Of a stretch of 33,187 bases of DNA, positions 6,961-14,171 are shown piece by piece. Within the stretch, counting starts at the first letter, position 1. Every line of letters begins with the position of its first letter. The DNA lies in assembly GCA_964498965.1 (NCBI GenBank), contig CAZCJU010000013.1, forward strand, positions 1 through 33,187, written 5' to 3'. The position numbers and the translations under genes are program-made. This DNA comes from CAZCJU01 sp964498965 (GTDB lineage Bacteria; Bacillota; Clostridia; Oscillospirales; CAG-272). The notes under the pieces are model-generated. The model saw only the letters and a program-made list of their open reading frames with translations. It did no database searches and was not told the origin of the DNA.

Positions 6961-8415
6961 TCATTTTGTCTTCGTAAGATCTCTTTCTTTTGCGTTTTTG
7001 CGTCTTTTCGCTTCAGCCGCCACAATCGAACCGAGTGCGATTATGGCAAGTGCGTTGGGTATTACCATAAGCTGATTAAACATATCCGTAAGCGCCCATA
7101 CAAGCTTGTTCGATGCAAGTGAACCGACGAAAATAAATGCAATACATAATATCGAATAGATTATATCCGACTTCTTTCCGAAAATATAGTGCATATTGAT
7201 CCTGCCGAACAGATTCCAACCTATTATGGTAGAAAATGCAAAGAAGAACAAACAAATAGCGACAAAGCCCTCGCCAATGACCATTCCGACGGTTTCACCG
7301 AATATTTTGCCGAACGCCGTTCCGAACGCGAGCTGTGCCATATTGGCATCTTTAATACCCATTGCATTTACTGACGGTTCATTGATAACTCCTTGTGCCG
7401 GACTGAGAACGCCGTCACCGGCATAAAGTACGGAAATAACAACGAGTGCAGTGATCGTAAGCACTACGAAAGTATCTATGAATACACCGATCATTGCAGT
7501 CACACCTTGCTCATGAGGCGATTTAACATTTGCCATTGCGTGTGCGTGAGGAGTTGAACCCATTCCGGCTTCGTTTGAAAAAAGTCCTCTTTTTGCACCT
7601 TGGCTTATCGCGTTTTTAATCGCAACACCTATCGAACCGCCTATAACGGCATTGGGCTGAAATGCGTACTTAAATATCATCGCAAAGGTTTCGGGAACAT
7701 ACTGAATCCTTATTGCGATAACGGTAAGTCCGCCCAAAAGGTAGAGTACCGCCATTATGGGAACAAGCTTTTCCGTGACCGCACCTATTCTTTGTAAGCC
7801 GCCCACGAATATGAGCAATGACATTGCGGAAACAAACAAACCAACAGCCCACGTGGGAAAACCGAATGCCGTATTGCAAGCACTGCCTATGGAATTTGAT
7901 TGAACCATAGATCCCATAAATCCGAGGGCAAGTATTGTCGCAATCGCAAAAAAGCCGGCAAGAAATTTTCCGAATTTTCCCTTAAACGCCTGCTTAATGT
8001 AATAAACGGGACCGCCGGCAACGCTTCCGTCGTCGTTTACGATCCTTGTCTTTTGAGCAAGCACCGCCTCGGCGTATATCGTTGCCATTCCGAAAAATGC
8101 GATAACCCACATCCAGAATATCGCACCGGGACCGCCGATAATTATGGCTCCGCAGGCACCGACTATATTTCCGGTGCCGACCTGTGCGGCAATGGCCGTT
8201 GTTAAGGCTTGGAAAGACGAAAGTCCGCTTTTATTCTTTCCGCCGTTAAATTTTAACCCTCCGAAAACGGCTTTCATTCCTTCACCGAAGCAACGCACCT
8301 GAACAAAACGTGTGCGTATCGTAAAATAGATGCCGACACCGACCAGTAGAAATATCAAAATGTAATCCGAAAGATACTTATTGACTGTCTGTGCAATTTT
8401 AAGTAAGATATCCAT
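6961..8415 (-). CDS. Sodium:alanine symporter (AGCS family)
   Basis: The 484-residue polytopic protein imports alanine or glycine with sodium across the cytoplasmic membrane. Family signatures are plain: VGTGNIVGACGAI in the first third, SNEAGMGSTPHAHA in the middle, and about eleven hydrophobic segments. An N-terminal extension to 8526 is possible in frame, but AAGGAG precedes the ATG at 8415 and the upstream stretch holds the promoter, so the shorter form is chosen. The C-terminus is basic (RRKNAKERDLTKTK). It is a single gene with its own promoter; the neighbours give no pathway clue. Confidence 0.95.
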   Translation of the reverse strand: MDILLKIAQTVNKYLSDYILIFLLVGVGIYFTIRTRFVQVRCFGEGMKAVFGGLKFNGGKNKSGLSSFQALTTAIAAQVGTGNIVGACGAIIIGGPGAIFWMWVIAFFGMATIYAEAVLAQKTRIVNDDGSVAGGPVYYIKQAFKGKFGKFLAGFFAIATILALGFMGSMVQSNSIGSACNTAFGFPTWAVGLFVSAMSLLIFVGGLQRIGAVTEKLVPIMAVLYLLGGLTVIAIRIQYVPETFAMIFKYAFQPNAVIGGSIGVAIKNAISQGAKRGLFSNEAGMGSTPHAHAMANVKSPHEQGVTAMIGVFIDTFVVLTITALVVISVLYAGDGVLSPAQGVINEPSVNAMGIKDANMAQLAFGTAFGKIFGETVGMVIGEGFVAICLFFFAFSTIIGWNLFGRINMHYIFGKKSDIIYSILCIAFIFVGSLASNKLVWALTDMFNQLMVIPNALAIIALGSIVAAEAKRRKNAKERDLTKTK

Positions 8416-8514
8416 TTGATTGATTCTCCTTGTAATTTTCGATGAATAACGACAACTCACCCGAATATTCGAGTATTTGTCGCAGACTTTAAAAGTAACA
8501 TATTCATTTTTTAC

Positions 8515-8543
8515 ATTATAGTACAAAATTTATTAAAAATCAA
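8515..8543 (-). promoter_or_regulatory. Promoter of the alanine symporter gene
   Basis: On the minus strand, TTGATT (8538-8543), a 17-base spacer and TATAAT (8515-8520). It leaves a leader of about 95 bases, which contains a weak CGACAA/TTGTCG hairpin. Confidence 0.75.
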
Positions 8544-8627
8544 TGTATTTATTGCATAATAATGTTTGCCATAGCTATACTGAAAATATCAATTTTATAT
8601 AGTTACACCACAAAAGTACAAACAAGC

Positions 8628-8672
8628 TCCTTTACCGTAAAACAGCATATCTGTCATTTTTACGGTAAAGGA
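8628..8672. terminator. Strong hairpin with no clear parent gene
   Basis: A 15-bp perfect stem (8628-8642 with 8658-8672, TCCTTTACCGTAAAA and its complement) with a 15-base loop. On the plus strand it is followed by ACTCTTTT, a poor T-run. No intact gene ends here; one arm overlaps the tail of the degenerate frame at 8632-8875. It may be the surviving terminator of a lost gene. Confidence 0.5.
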
Positions 8673-8875
8673 ACTCTTTTGATCCGTCCGGCAACAACAG
8701 TACGTTCTTTTTATATACCAGTTTTACGTCGTCGAAAAGCTGTGGATTACCCACTTTCAAGGACTCGGTTCGCCTTCCTGAAATGCCGAAATACGCTTGC
8801 AATATTGCATCACAAACTCAAGTGCTTCGTAAGATATATAATCTCTTAATACAAGTGAATAAAGAACCGATTTCT
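8632..8875 (-). pseudogene. Frameshifted coding remnant, unrecognised
   Basis: The minus strand shows YISYEALEFVMQYCKRISAF in one frame, then KVGNPQLFDDVKLVYKKNVL and LLPDGSKEFLYRKNDRYAVL in the next before a stop at 8632. Codon use and composition look protein-like across a single frameshift near 8765, and no start codon is available upstream. I do not recognise the family. Confidence 0.35.
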
Positions 8876-8916
8876 AATTATTTTGCGGGAAATATGTAAA
8901 AAGTTTTTTGTAGATA

Positions 8917-8945
8917 TTGACAAGTAAACACTCGTTTACTACAAT
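8917..8945 (+). promoter_or_regulatory. TetR-type promoter with an operator filling the spacer
   Basis: TTGACA (8917-8922) and TACAAT (8940-8945) are 17 bases apart. The spacer is occupied by a perfect 7-bp palindrome, AGTAAAC-ACTC-GTTTACT (8923-8940). Such an operator between -35 and -10 is the usual arrangement for self-repressed TetR regulators with AGTAAAC-type sites. Confidence 0.8.
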
Positions 8946-8958
8946 AAGAGGTGGTAGT

Positions 8959-9075
8959 ATGACTGACACAAAGAAAAGAATTTTGATGACAGCACTTCGC
9001 TTATTTGCAAGAGAAGATGCTTCATCGTCTTTATTTGCTTTACGTAGGCAATCACCAAATCTGAACCATTTATAG
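8959..9075 (+). pseudogene. TetR-family regulator, truncated after about 20 residues
   Basis: The ATG at 8959 follows a GAGGTGG ribosome site and encodes MTDTKKRILMTALRLFARE, the first helix of a TetR DNA-binding domain. In an intact regulator a GYxxxSVxxIAxxxGVxxGxLYxHF segment would follow. Instead the sequence switches near position 9018 into unrelated DNA and stops at 9073-9075. No ligand domain is found downstream. The gene was cut by a deletion or rearrangement; its promoter and operator are untouched. Confidence 0.75.
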
Positions 9076-9300
9076 CCGAGCGTTTTTACAAAACCGGCAT
9101 TTTCCAAACGGGGTATCTGCTTATCTCAAATAAATGCGTGCGTTTCCGTGTATCTCGGAATTCTCGCATTTGACGACAAAAGTCATGACATCTTCGTTTT
9201 TACCGAGTTCTGCCGCTTCGGAAATACGTGCAAACAATGCAACGATCGACACACACCGTCCTCACTCGCCGCATTTAATGACGGAAAAGTCCGTTATCGA
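9020..9300 (-). pseudogene. Broken coding remnant, unrecognised
   Basis: On the minus strand, ITDFSVIKCGE then a stop, SIVALFARISEAAELGKNED and MTFVVKCENSEIHGNARIYL then a stop, and after a frame change IPRLENAGFVKTLGYKWFRF ending at the junction with the TetR stub. The three pieces look like parts of one decayed protein. The family is not recognised. Confidence 0.35.
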
Positions 9301-9335
9301 ACATTATTTGTTTTCAAGATTTTACCTCAAATTTA

Positions 9336-9364
9336 TTGACAAGCACGTTCAAAAATGATATAAT
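9336..9364 (+). promoter_or_regulatory. Perfect consensus promoter of the glycosyltransferase-smpB unit
   Basis: TTGACA (9336-9341), 17 bases, TATAAT (9359-9364). It lies 28 bases before the ATG at 9393. An in-frame TTG inside the -35 element cannot be the start, because transcription begins downstream of it. Confidence 0.9.
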
Positions 9365-9392
9365 GCCCACATACATTAGGAGTGGCAAAGGA

Positions 9393-10949
9393 ATGAACGC
9401 AAAAGTTAAGGATATTTTATCGAAAATCGAAATATACACCGTCTGCGGACTTTTCGCCGTTGCATTTTTGCTGTTGTTTGTTTCTTCTATATTTTCCACC
9501 TCGTACATTTCAACGGACAACGATTACCTCGAAAAGGCGATACGGTTACCGGACAATTTTGTTTTAAATATCGTGGTATTGATCATATCGCTTATTCTCG
9601 CATATATTTTTTCCGTACTTCTCAAGCGGGTCGATATGAGATGCTTGACGGCTGTCACGGTTTCGTTTGTTCTTATTGCCGGGTACACTTGGGTATACTG
9701 CATGAAATCTGCACCAACAAACGATTCGTTCCATGTTGCCTCCGCCGCATATTACGCCGCCCATAACAACTATTCATATTTTTCGATGGATTACTTCTCA
9801 TGGTATCCATTTCAGCTCGGTTATGTACTGTTTTGCGAGCCTATAGTAAAACTGTTCTGTGCGGACGGCAAATTTACCGCTCTGCAATACGCTAATGTGG
9901 TATGTCTGGCATTAACATATTTGGGTGTGTGTCTTATTTCAAAAGACATTCTCAAAGAAAGAGCCGCAAAGCTTACCGCAGTTTTGCTCATGCTTTCGCC
10001 GCAACCGATATTGTTCTGCACGTTTACGTACGGCAACATTCCGGGCTTTATGTTTTCGGTATTTTCGGTGTTTTTTCTGATACGCTTTTTGCATTACGGC
10101 AAATACCGTTACGGTATACTGTCATCGCTGCTTGTTTCGTTTGCCGTAACGATCAAAATGAACAACGCCATAGTATTGGTCGCAGAAATAATATTCGTCG
10201 TTTTCTGTTATTTCGATACAAAAAAAGAGTTGCCGAAACGAGCCGGTTACATCGCACTTGCGATACTATGTACATTTACGATAAAGTCCGTTCCGCAAGT
10301 CGTCTACGAACACCGCAGCGGACTTGATTTCGGTGATGGGATACCCATGATATGTTGGTTAAACATGGGTCTTAACGAGTCATCGATCGGCAACGGCTGG
10401 TACAACAGCAATTATACCGTCGGGCAATTTGTCACATACGGTGCGGACACCGAAAAGACCGCCGAGGTCACAATGCAACAGCTAAAGGAACGCATTTCTT
10501 ATCTTGCTTCGAATCCGAGCTACTCGGTAAAATTTTTCAAAAACAAATTTCTCACTCAATTTAACGAGCCGACTTATCAAAGCATTTGGACAAACAAAGT
10601 ACGATATGTTTACGAGCAACCGCTCGGAATCGCAAAATACATTTGCGACAAAGGTGAGTCTTACACGATCGGGTACATGAATTATCTTCAGCAGTTGATA
10701 TTTTTCGGTGCCGCCGCAACGGCGTTAGTATGCATAAAACGTAAGGACAAGGATATAACGCTCCTAATGCTTATAATATTAGGCGGTGTCTTCTATCATA
10801 TGCTTTTCGAGGCTAAAAGTCAATATTTCTTAACATATTACATTATTCTCATTCCGGTCTGCTCATACGGTCTTGATGCCGTATACGAAAAAACGGAAGC
10901 GATCATAAAAAAGGAGAAGCTCAAATGGCCGAAAAAAACAGCGGCGTAA
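9393..10949 (+). CDS. Polytopic membrane glycosyltransferase (GT-C / PMT-like)
   Basis: The 518-residue protein has roughly eleven to twelve transmembrane helices and, in its first large extracellular loop, TNDSFH followed by an aromatic-rich stretch, the acidic-then-aromatic loop seen in GT-C enzymes that use lipid-linked sugars. Members transfer a sugar from a polyprenyl phosphate donor to proteins or surface polymers outside the membrane. The start at 9393 follows AGGAG and agrees with the promoter position. The last 25 bases overlap the start of smpB. Substrate is unknown; an O-antigen-polymerase-like or YfhO-like role cannot be excluded. Confidence 0.75.
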   Translation: MNAKVKDILSKIEIYTVCGLFAVAFLLLFVSSIFSTSYISTDNDYLEKAIRLPDNFVLNIVVLIISLILAYIFSVLLKRVDMRCLTAVTVSFVLIAGYTWVYCMKSAPTNDSFHVASAAYYAAHNNYSYFSMDYFSWYPFQLGYVLFCEPIVKLFCADGKFTALQYANVVCLALTYLGVCLISKDILKERAAKLTAVLLMLSPQPILFCTFTYGNIPGFMFSVFSVFFLIRFLHYGKYRYGILSSLLVSFAVTIKMNNAIVLVAEIIFVVFCYFDTKKELPKRAGYIALAILCTFTIKSVPQVVYEHRSGLDFGDGIPMICWLNMGLNESSIGNGWYNSNYTVGQFVTYGADTEKTAEVTMQQLKERISYLASNPSYSVKFFKNKFLTQFNEPTYQSIWTNKVRYVYEQPLGIAKYICDKGESYTIGYMNYLQQLIFFGAAATALVCIKRKDKDITLLMLIILGGVFYHMLFEAKSQYFLTYYIILIPVCSYGLDAVYEKTEAIIKKEKLKWPKKTAA

Positions 10950-11389
10950 AGCTGATCGCCGCAAATAAAAAAGCATATCACGATTATTTCGTACTTGATA
11001 AATACGAAGCCGGCATAGCTTTATACGGCACGGAGGTGAAATCCGTTCGTTTGGGACAAGTCAATCTCAAGGATTCTTACTGTCATATAAAAGACGGCGA
11101 GATCTACGTTATCGGTGTTCACATAAGTCCTTACGAAAAAGGAAACATTTTCAATCGAGATCCGTACCGTGAAAAAAAGCTTTTGATGCACAAAAAAGAG
11201 ATCAACAAGCTTTTCGGGCAGGTATCACAGCAAGGCTTATCGCTTATACCGCTTTCTTTATATTTCAAAGGCTCGCACGTAAAAGCGGAGATCGGGCTTT
11301 GCAAAGGTAAGAAGCTGTACGACAAACGCGAAACAGAAGCCAAAAAGCAGGCGGCTCGGGATATTGACAGAACAATGAAAAACAAATAA
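10925..11389 (+). CDS. smpB: SsrA-binding protein SmpB
   Basis: SmpB binds tmRNA and delivers it to ribosomes stalled on broken messages in trans-translation. The 154-residue length is normal, and the typical blocks are present: AANKKAYHDYFVLDKYEAGI, GTEVKSVRLGQVNLKDSY, HISPYEKGN, HDPxREKKLLLH-like DPYREKKLLMHKKEI, and the basic C-terminal tail. The start codon follows AAGGAG and lies inside the end of the glycosyltransferase gene, so the two are cotranscribed. The tmRNA gene ssrA is not in the 220 bases that follow. Confidence 0.97.
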   Translation: MAEKNSGVKLIAANKKAYHDYFVLDKYEAGIALYGTEVKSVRLGQVNLKDSYCHIKDGEIYVIGVHISPYEKGNIFNRDPYREKKLLMHKKEINKLFGQVSQQGLSLIPLSLYFKGSHVKAEIGLCKGKKLYDKRETEAKKQAARDIDRTMKNK

Positions 11390-11465
11390 TAGATCTCCGA
11401 GATAAATTTCTCCGAGTTGGTACGAATCCCGCTGAATCGGATACAGTTGCTGTTAAAAACTAAAA

Positions 11466-11491
11466 AGCCCCGACTTAAATAAGTCGGGGCT
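11466..11491. terminator. Bidirectional terminator between smpB and the TIR operon
   Basis: An 11-bp GC-rich stem (AGCCCCGACTT, 11466-11476, with 11481-11491) has a 4-base loop. On the minus strand it is followed by TTTTTAGTTTTT, making a strong terminator for the SPFH/TIR operon; on the plus strand the T-run is poor, but it can still end the smpB transcript. Confidence 0.85.
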
Positions 11492-11609
11492 GTAATTCTT
11501 ATCTTTGCAATGCCGTAGCTGTAATAAGTTTTACACACCGTCCCATCGATCTGCAACAAAGCTCATACTTGATTTTTCAAGTTTGCTTGGTTGTAAACGG
11601 AAATTATTT

Positions 11610-13433
11610 TCAATTCAGTTCGGACAGGTCTCTCGTATACTGTGCAAGATACCCTTTTTGCCTTTCAAGTTCGGATTCACACTGCTGTATTTCCGCATTC
11701 AAGCTGTACAATTGATTTTCGCAATCGTTCGATATATTTTTCTTACTGTATTTCGACAGACTCTTAAATGCCGTTACGATAGCGATGATATCGTAGCAGA
11801 ACAAAAAGTTCAGTATTATGATACCGACGGATTTTCCGTCACTGTACAACAGTCTTGCACTCAGGACAAGTATGACGATATCGACAACAGCAGCCGCCAT
11901 TACCAAGATCGCAAAGAAAGCGATGACGCCATCGGAATCGGAATCGACCCGCACGGCCATTACGCATGCGGCAACAATGTCGAAGATAAGCAGAAAGATC
12001 CATATAAGGAGCGAAACAGCCAAGCGTTTGGTCTTCTTTTTTCGCTGTGCATCACGGGAAATATCATATTCACGTTGTCTGTGATACGATTTCAGATTTT
12101 GCAGCCGTTGCTCATATGACTGCACGACGTTCGCCGCATTATTTCTCAATTCTTCGATCTCGGCATATTTTTTGTTATATGCTTCTGCTTTTCGAAGTCT
12201 TTCTCTGATCTGTCTGTTGAGTTCTGTGATATGTCTTGCGGTCGCATCGTCTGCAAAGCGGATCACGTTTTTATACGAGCGTGCGGTATCGAGCGGAGAT
12301 GTACAATTATTTAAGTCCGAATAATCTCTTGCTCTGAGTTCGGAGCAAAGCTTATAAACATATGCTTTTGAATTCTCGGGGTCTGTATCGAGTACCTTTT
12401 CGCAATATGCGTTCGCACTGTCCCATTCGCCGTTGCTCAAAAACAACTCGATACGTCTTAGCAAGGCATCGGCATTAACGGTATCTTGCTTCTTACTTTG
12501 CTGCTTTTCGGGTCGTTCATCAACGCTTACCGCAGCGGCACCGACTACCTTTTTTATCCCTCTGACGATATCGAATGCGGAACCGAGCCTATTCATATCC
12601 TGTGCCTGAAGATGTGAAAATTCTTCGGGCACATCATACGGATCCATATCCTTATATGCCGGTATAAGTACTTTTTTACCTGCCGAGCATTTTACAAGTG
12701 CGAGATATCTGCTCCACTCATTTTTCACCCACGGTGCTTCGAAATATTCTTTTTTCGTTCCCAGTACTATCATGGCTTTAGCGGAATTAAGTGCAGCAAA
12801 TATATACGGCTCGTAAGCCATACCGATTTTATCCTCCAAGGTTATGCGTGCATAGAACACCTTTAAGCCCTCGTTGCACAGCATATGATAAAGCTCATTC
12901 GCATAAGTGGAGTCATGTGTTCGCTGCCCGTTTTCATCTGTTTCCTTATAGCAGATAAACACGTCAAACGGTGCTTCGTTTTGCGATATCTCGAGTATTC
13001 CGCGTTGAAGTTCGTTTATCTCTTTCGCTTCACGCTCGTAAATGCTTCTTTGCGATATATCGGCGTATTTCAACGCCGATATATAATTTTCGTCGTCGTA
13101 TATCGATGTATATTGAGTACGGTTGACAGTCGGTACTTTTCTCTTTGTTTGCGGGTCGGTCACATATTCGATTCCGTATCTGCAAAGCACGAGCGACCAA
13201 TATGCCTCGCTGTCCTCGTTATTTTCATCGAGTATCTGCTCATATATTGCCATTGCTTTATCGAATTCGTTATTTCGTCTGAAATGATTTGCACGATCAT
13301 AAAGGCGTTCGGCTTTCTCGTCGCTGATATGCGGCAAAGTCTGTGTACTCATACAGTATTCGCATTCCGCCGTCGTTGCTCCGTCGGGGAAATTTATTTT
13401 GCCGCCGCACATTTTACATTTGATCTCGGGCAT
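11610..13433 (-). CDS. TIR-domain protein with zinc ribbon, TPR, coiled coil and membrane helices
   Basis: Order of parts in the 607 residues: an N-terminal zinc ribbon (Cys6, Cys9, Cys24, Cys27), a TPR-like repeat (about 43-80), a TIR domain (about 155-275, FDVFICYKETDE to NEWSRYLALV), a second TPR-like stretch (about 325-360), a long coiled coil (about 400-465), three hydrophobic segments (about 471-493, 502-528, 536-556) and a C-terminal coiled coil. Bacterial TIR domains commonly hydrolyse NAD+ or make cyclic ADP-ribose signals. Glu200 in the ITLEDK segment lines up with the catalytic glutamate of SARM1 (in KLEAG), so activity is plausible. It is the last gene of a three-gene operon, 21 bases after the four-TM protein, with a weak ribosome site. 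Role in defence or stress is inferred, not shown. Confidence 0.9.
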   Translation of the reverse strand: MPEIKCKMCGGKINFPDGATTAECEYCMSTQTLPHISDEKAERLYDRANHFRRNNEFDKAMAIYEQILDENNEDSEAYWSLVLCRYGIEYVTDPQTKRKVPTVNRTQYTSIYDDENYISALKYADISQRSIYEREAKEINELQRGILEISQNEAPFDVFICYKETDENGQRTHDSTYANELYHMLCNEGLKVFYARITLEDKIGMAYEPYIFAALNSAKAMIVLGTKKEYFEAPWVKNEWSRYLALVKCSAGKKVLIPAYKDMDPYDVPEEFSHLQAQDMNRLGSAFDIVRGIKKVVGAAAVSVDERPEKQQSKKQDTVNADALLRRIELFLSNGEWDSANAYCEKVLDTDPENSKAYVYKLCSELRARDYSDLNNCTSPLDTARSYKNVIRFADDATARHITELNRQIRERLRKAEAYNKKYAEIEELRNNAANVVQSYEQRLQNLKSYHRQREYDISRDAQRKKKTKRLAVSLLIWIFLLIFDIVAACVMAVRVDSDSDGVIAFFAILVMAAAVVDIVILVLSARLLYSDGKSVGIIILNFLFCYDIIAIVTAFKSLSKYSKKNISNDCENQLYSLNAEIQQCESELERQKGYLAQYTRDLSELN

Positions 13434-13454
13434 TGTTATATCTCGCTTTACTGT

Positions 13455-14156
13455 TTATTTACAGAGTTTGCACTTACTGTTTCTTTCTGCCGCCAATGCG
13501 GTAAACTCTTTTTCGGTTTGTTGTGCCTGCGTCGTGCTACCGGTTTTGACAGCATAAGCAAATGCCGCAAAGCATTCGGTCATTCGGCTTTCCACTTCCT
13601 CGAGCAACGGATCGCTCATGGGGTCTGAATAGCGTACCGCCTCATACACCGTTTTGCACAGTGCCTTCAGCTCATCACCCTCGGCTCTCGCACAGAGGCT
13701 TTCCGCATCTACGGTAAGCGATTTGATGAAAAACGTTTTTGTTTTTACCTTTTCCTCGACCTCGTTTACCACACTTGCCGCCATTGAAGCCTTCAACACG
13801 GCAATGATGCTGAATCCCAATATCACCACGCAAAGTGCCAAGGCAAGCCAATCCGCAAATTCCGCTGACAGAAGCATACATACATAGCCGATAACGAACA
13901 CGGCAGTCATGCCGGTGAAGCTTTCCTTTACTATCGGCATATTGAAAAATACCTTATTGATGTTTTTGACTTTTATCGAATACCAAACACAGGCGAGCTG
14001 ACCTATCGATGCCACCGTAATTGCGGCATAGCCTATCCAAAACGAAACGGTATATTTTTCCCTTTCACCGAAGGCGGGTACGGCAAATGCTATCACATTG
14101 AACAATGCCAAGGCGATAAACCAAATAACCGCATAGTAATTAAATGTTTTTTTCAT
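13455..14156 (-). CDS. Four-TM membrane protein of the SPFH/TIR operon, unknown function
   Basis: The 233-residue protein has four predicted membrane helices (about 9-29, 37-60, 78-98, 101-122) and then a soluble, helical, probably cytoplasmic domain of about 110 residues. It ends in CKLCK, a lone Cys-x-x-Cys pair that could be half of a zinc site. A good ribosome site (GGAGG) precedes the ATG. It lies 15 bases after the zinc-ribbon SPFH gene and 21 before the TIR gene, so it is made with both. I do not recognise the family; a membrane partner or regulator of the TIR protein is an inference from position. Confidence 0.85.
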   Translation of the reverse strand: MKKTFNYYAVIWFIALALFNVIAFAVPAFGEREKYTVSFWIGYAAITVASIGQLACVWYSIKVKNINKVFFNMPIVKESFTGMTAVFVIGYVCMLLSAEFADWLALALCVVILGFSIIAVLKASMAASVVNEVEEKVKTKTFFIKSLTVDAESLCARAEGDELKALCKTVYEAVRYSDPMSDPLLEEVESRMTECFAAFAYAVKTGSTTQAQQTEKEFTALAAERNSKCKLCK

Positions 14157-14171
14157 ATCAAACGTCCTCCG

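Noticed and set aside
8562..8849. 95-residue plus-strand protein
   Set aside because: It crosses the strong hairpin and lies antisense to a more protein-like degenerate frame; no ribosome site.
8874..9107. Intact 77-residue minus-strand protein
   Set aside because: It spans the rearrangement junction and reads antisense through the TetR start and operator; only its first part looks protein-like, as a remnant.
9336..9392. Upstream TTG start for the glycosyltransferase
   Set aside because: It lies inside the -35 hexamer of the gene's promoter, so it would not be in the message.
11390..11609. tmRNA gene ssrA after smpB
   Set aside because: I see no tRNA-like acceptor and TPsiC arms and no tag-peptide frame ending in Ala-Ala; only a terminator is present.
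11505..12119. Plus-strand open frame over the 3' end of the TIR gene
   Set aside because: It overlaps the TIR coding sequence antisense and has no ribosome site or family features.
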